Shown here in pieces: positions 61,893-64,000 of a stretch of 64,000 nucleotides of DNA. A program made the translations under genes and the position numbers. Each line of letters begins with the position of its first letter. The first letter of the stretch is position 1. The notes under the pieces were generated by a model. That model searched no databases. It was not told where the DNA came from and saw nothing but the letters and a program-made list of their open reading frames with translations. Origin of the DNA: Achromobacter veterisilvae (GTDB lineage Bacteria; Pseudomonadota; Gammaproteobacteria; Burkholderiales; Burkholderiaceae_B); NCBI RefSeq assembly GCF_900496975.1, contig NZ_UFQC01000015.1, positions 86,724 to 150,723 on the forward strand, read 5' to 3'.

Positions 61893-62918
61893 ATGGCTGA
61901 TCATGCCAATATCACCTTTTACAAAATTGAAAGGTGCGGATACTACAACCGAAGTTCGGTCAGTCCGAAGTTTGGAAACATTGGTCAGATACTCCCGAGC
62001 CTAAAAAGTTGGTCTGAAACATTACCGTTGGAAGCAACAAAGGTGGGCTCCGACGATGACTCTGACACTCTGCCCACTTATATTGCGGCCATCGACCAAT
62101 ATCAGGGCGATTGGTGCGTCGCTCTGTGGAACGAAGCCCCGCCTTCTGAGGGAGGGATAGCAACAATCTCCGCACAATCAGCAGTGGGCGCGCCAGATGT
62201 GAAAATCGCGGATTTAGAAGCAGGACGCCTAGCCGGGTTCGCCACGTATTTTTGGATATTGCCCAAGGAGAATGTGTTCGCGACCTTGCGATTCGACAGA
62301 CCATTCACTGGCCAGAAGGCATTTCAAAAATATATCAAAGCCTTTGTCCGTTATTACTCAAAGTTCGTTGTACATGATGCGGCCTTGACAGATAGCGATG
62401 ATATTAAAGTCCTAGGCTATCGAGAGATAGCGGACGCTCCCCCCGAATCTTTAATCCCATCCTTTCGAGCAGCTATCGCGTCCAAGCCAGGCGAAATCGA
62501 TTTCATAGCTTCGCAGTCTCATAACATCACAGCTATCCTCCATTCGGAACAACTCACGCTGACTACCCAAGCCGAACTTAAGACATGGCAAAAGGCTCTC
62601 ACTCGCTTCGGCATCGCCAACCCGCAGCGCAAGTCATTGACGGAGGCAACGCTCAAGTCTTCTGTTAATGTTCGATTAACGAAGGCACAGGTTCAAGGAT
62701 TAGCAGCTGAATGGCAGAAAGACGGTGGTACGGACAGCGGGACTGACATCGGATTCAAGATTACAGGCGAAAGTTCTCCGCGGTGGTTCAGCAAGTCTAT
62801 CGCTCGCGATACTTTCAATGTAAACCTTGTTCGCACCATGCCGGAAATATTCGACCTGCAAGCTCTCCTAAAATCGCTCGCAGTTCAGCGGCAGGACATC
62901 GTAAAATTGCTAACATGA
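61893..62918 (+). CDS. Unknown soluble protein, first gene of a RexAB-like pair
   Basis: The 341-aa protein starts MADHANITFYKIERCGYYNR and has no signal peptide or membrane segment. A central block AGRLAGFATYFWILPKENVF followed by ATLRFDRPFTGQKAFQKYI is unlike known domains I can name; a late charged, alpha-rich tail ends VQRQDIVKLLT. Codon use (AGG, ATA, TTA, CTA) differs from neighbouring genes. The ATG is preceded by GCGGAGAAC; a weak -35 TTGACG lies at 61829. Its stop overlaps the next start as ATGA. Lambda RexA is a soluble sensor of similar size paired with a small membrane protein, which is the basis for the comparison; no sequence identity is claimed. Confidence 0.75.
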   Translation: MADHANITFYKIERCGYYNRSSVSPKFGNIGQILPSLKSWSETLPLEATKVGSDDDSDTLPTYIAAIDQYQGDWCVALWNEAPPSEGGIATISAQSAVGAPDVKIADLEAGRLAGFATYFWILPKENVFATLRFDRPFTGQKAFQKYIKAFVRYYSKFVVHDAALTDSDDIKVLGYREIADAPPESLIPSFRAAIASKPGEIDFIASQSHNITAILHSEQLTLTTQAELKTWQKALTRFGIANPQRKSLTEATLKSSVNVRLTKAQVQGLAAEWQKDGGTDSGTDIGFKITGESSPRWFSKSIARDTFNVNLVRTMPEIFDLQALLKSLAVQRQDIVKLLT

Positions 62919-63463
62919 ACGTCCACTCACCCATACTTCGTCGAGCTCGCTGGGTTCTTGCCGGTGTTGTCGTTATCGGAGGAGGATGGATTGGTCGAAG
63001 CATACCTTTCGCCGAACAGTGGCCACTGTTTGAAGCACTACGCACCACTGCTGCAATAGTGTTCGCTGTAGTAGGGGCGTGGGTCGCTATCATGTTTCCT
63101 GAGCGCCTAAAACAGCCTATCGTCAAACGCGCAGATGGGACGCGAATTGCTGGCCGTGAGGGCATAGATGGTTTCTTTACGCCAATAGTCCATTCCACGA
63201 TTATTCTTTCGTTCGTTCTGATCATCGGGGTAGTTGCTCCAATTGCCAAACGATTTGAGTGGATGATCCTGCACTCCGAGTTATGGCGTGGAGTGACTTA
63301 TGCTCTCCTCATAGGCCTGACCTTATGCCAAGTGTGGACGGTATTGATGTCGCTCGGCCAAGCAGATGAAGTTAAACAAACGTCTTTCACCCACATTTCA
63401 AAGTTCGCTCGTATCGTTAACCGAAAGGCTCAAGGCAGCACTTCTGCCGCCAAGGAGGACTAG
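62915..63463 (+). CDS. Four-helix membrane protein, second gene of a RexAB-like pair
   Basis: The 182-aa protein has four hydrophobic segments: WVLAGVVVIGGGWIG (about 12-30), TTAAIVFAVVGAWVAIMF (42-61), HSTIILSFVLIIGVVAPI (86-110) and GVTYALLIGLTLCQVWTVL (121-145), and a short charged C-terminus. Translation is coupled to the upstream gene by a four-base overlap. Lambda RexB (144 aa) is also a four-helix inner-membrane protein following RexA. The function is unknown; a depolarising or pore-forming role is an inference. Confidence 0.78.
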   Translation: MNVHSPILRRARWVLAGVVVIGGGWIGRSIPFAEQWPLFEALRTTAAIVFAVVGAWVAIMFPERLKQPIVKRADGTRIAGREGIDGFFTPIVHSTIILSFVLIIGVVAPIAKRFEWMILHSELWRGVTYALLIGLTLCQVWTVLMSLGQADEVKQTSFTHISKFARIVNRKAQGSTSAAKED

Positions 63464-63841
63464 GAGAAGGCCCGCCGGAGTGGTTATCCGTAAACCGTCG
63501 GTCGTTCAGTACGCCATTTTCGGACGAGTTCTACGAACTCTCTGCAACGAAGGAAGTGCGCAAAGCACAATCAGTTCTCCAAGCAGGCAGCTTAGCCCCG
63601 GGTGAACCAGCTCCATCCTCTTCCCCGACCTAAAGGTCAGCGCCATCGCGAGTGACCCAACAAAGTCGAGATGCCGTGCAGTTGGCTCACGACAGGGAAT
63701 GGGGACTCGGCCGATGTCCGCTATGGGTCGAGGCTGTGTGGAAACTCCACTCGTCCTAACGAGCACAGCGCATTCGCCAGGACCGCATCAAATTGGGCGG
63801 TCTTCACTTAAGATAAAGATACCGTCTTGGCCGTCAAGCGA
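63464..63841. other. Non-coding stretch after the two-gene unit
   Basis: No supported gene, repeat or terminator was found in these 378 bases. Short reading frames on both strands lack ribosome sites and known patterns. It separates the two-gene unit from an IS110-type transposase end. Confidence 0.4.
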
Positions 63842-64000
63842 TCAGACGTAGTCTGGTCGGTATCGTGATCGGGTTTTAAGCACGCCGAAGCATAGATGCA
63901 CCAGCTTTCTCATGGCCGCGCCGAGCGCGGCCATTCTGCTTTTGCCCGCCAGCAGCAGTCGCTCGTAGAGCGCGCGGATATGGGGATTGCGACGAATGCC
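63842..64000 (-). mobile_element. IS110-family transposase, C-terminal part
   Basis: On the minus strand the window ends with GIRRNPHIRALYERLLLAGK, SRMAALGAAMRKLVHLCFGV and LKTRSRYRPDYV then TGA, the C-terminal block of IS110/IS1111-type transposases. The gene continues beyond the window, so whether it is intact and where the insertion sequence ends cannot be seen. Confidence 0.85.

Noticed and set aside
63506..63766. Minus-strand open frame of 86 codons near the right end
   Set aside because: No ribosome site, no known domain, and composition like random reading of non-coding DNA.

Overview
The window reads as chromosome of a high-GC betaproteobacterium, most likely Burkholderiales/Alcaligenaceae (Bordetella or Achromobacter-like). 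The evidence is the very GC-rich coding sequence, two Bug/TctC-type tricarboxylate receptors, a large share of ABC and TRAP uptake systems, a topoisomerase III with a histone-H1-like lysine/alanine tail, and a FecI/FecR/TonB-receptor iron locus. No rRNA, tRNA or CRISPR array was seen.

Bases 1-10.7 kb carry the end of a PhyH-type dioxygenase, an FMN-dependent lactate dehydrogenase (lldD), an orphan ABC binding protein paired with a GhrA-like dehydrogenase, and a LysR gene divergent from a Bug receptor and hyuA/hyuB hydantoinase (oxoprolinase-type) genes. Bases 9.9-19.1 kb hold a GntR/HutC repressor divergent from a nine-gene operon: a PotABCD-type ABC transporter followed by two DAO-family oxidases, a small [2Fe-2S] protein, an FAD/NAD oxidoreductase with a BFD-like cluster, and RidA. 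This looks like an import-and-oxidise pathway for an opine-like or other amine substrate. Bases 19.1-25.1 kb (minus strand) encode a BMP-family nucleobase ABC importer ending in cytosine deaminase (codA).

Bases 25.5-37.1 kb are mixed housekeeping and accessory genes: DedA-rhodanese fusion, panE-like reductase, small redox genes, nucleoside deoxyribosyltransferase, TetR/MFS pair, ribB with an upstream FMN riboswitch, a SET-domain protein, a bestrophin-like channel, and an Lrp/AsnC regulator divergent from an acetolactate synthase large subunit. Bases 37.3-40.8 kb hold an SsuABC-type importer with a dehydrogenase. Bases 40.9-47.8 kb hold topB, a large DUF2157-type membrane protein, gluQ and smg. 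Bases 48-56 kb hold a TAXI-TRAP importer, a D-threonine-aldolase-like enzyme, three small stress or structural genes (entericidin, CsbD, a proline-rich protein), a second Bug receptor and an acetylornithine-type aminotransferase. A decayed yegP lies next. Bases 56.5-61.1 kb carry a TonB receptor with FecR and FecI behind a Fur-box-like site, and an unusual ABC ATPase lacking the usual catalytic residues.

From about 61.1 kb base composition and codon use change. A dead tyrosine integrase (internal stop, catalytic Tyr replaced by His), a translationally coupled two-gene unit (soluble 341-aa protein plus a four-helix membrane protein) and the end of an IS110-type transposase form a decayed island. 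The two-gene unit resembles phage-lambda RexAB in layout and is the best candidate here for an undescribed system, possibly anti-phage.

Two repeat families deserve attention. One is a GGTGTC(T/A)GACACC palindrome, in clusters at gene 3' ends. The other is a three-hairpin GC-rich element that starts at the stop codon of transporter genes and shows compensatory changes between its two copies.
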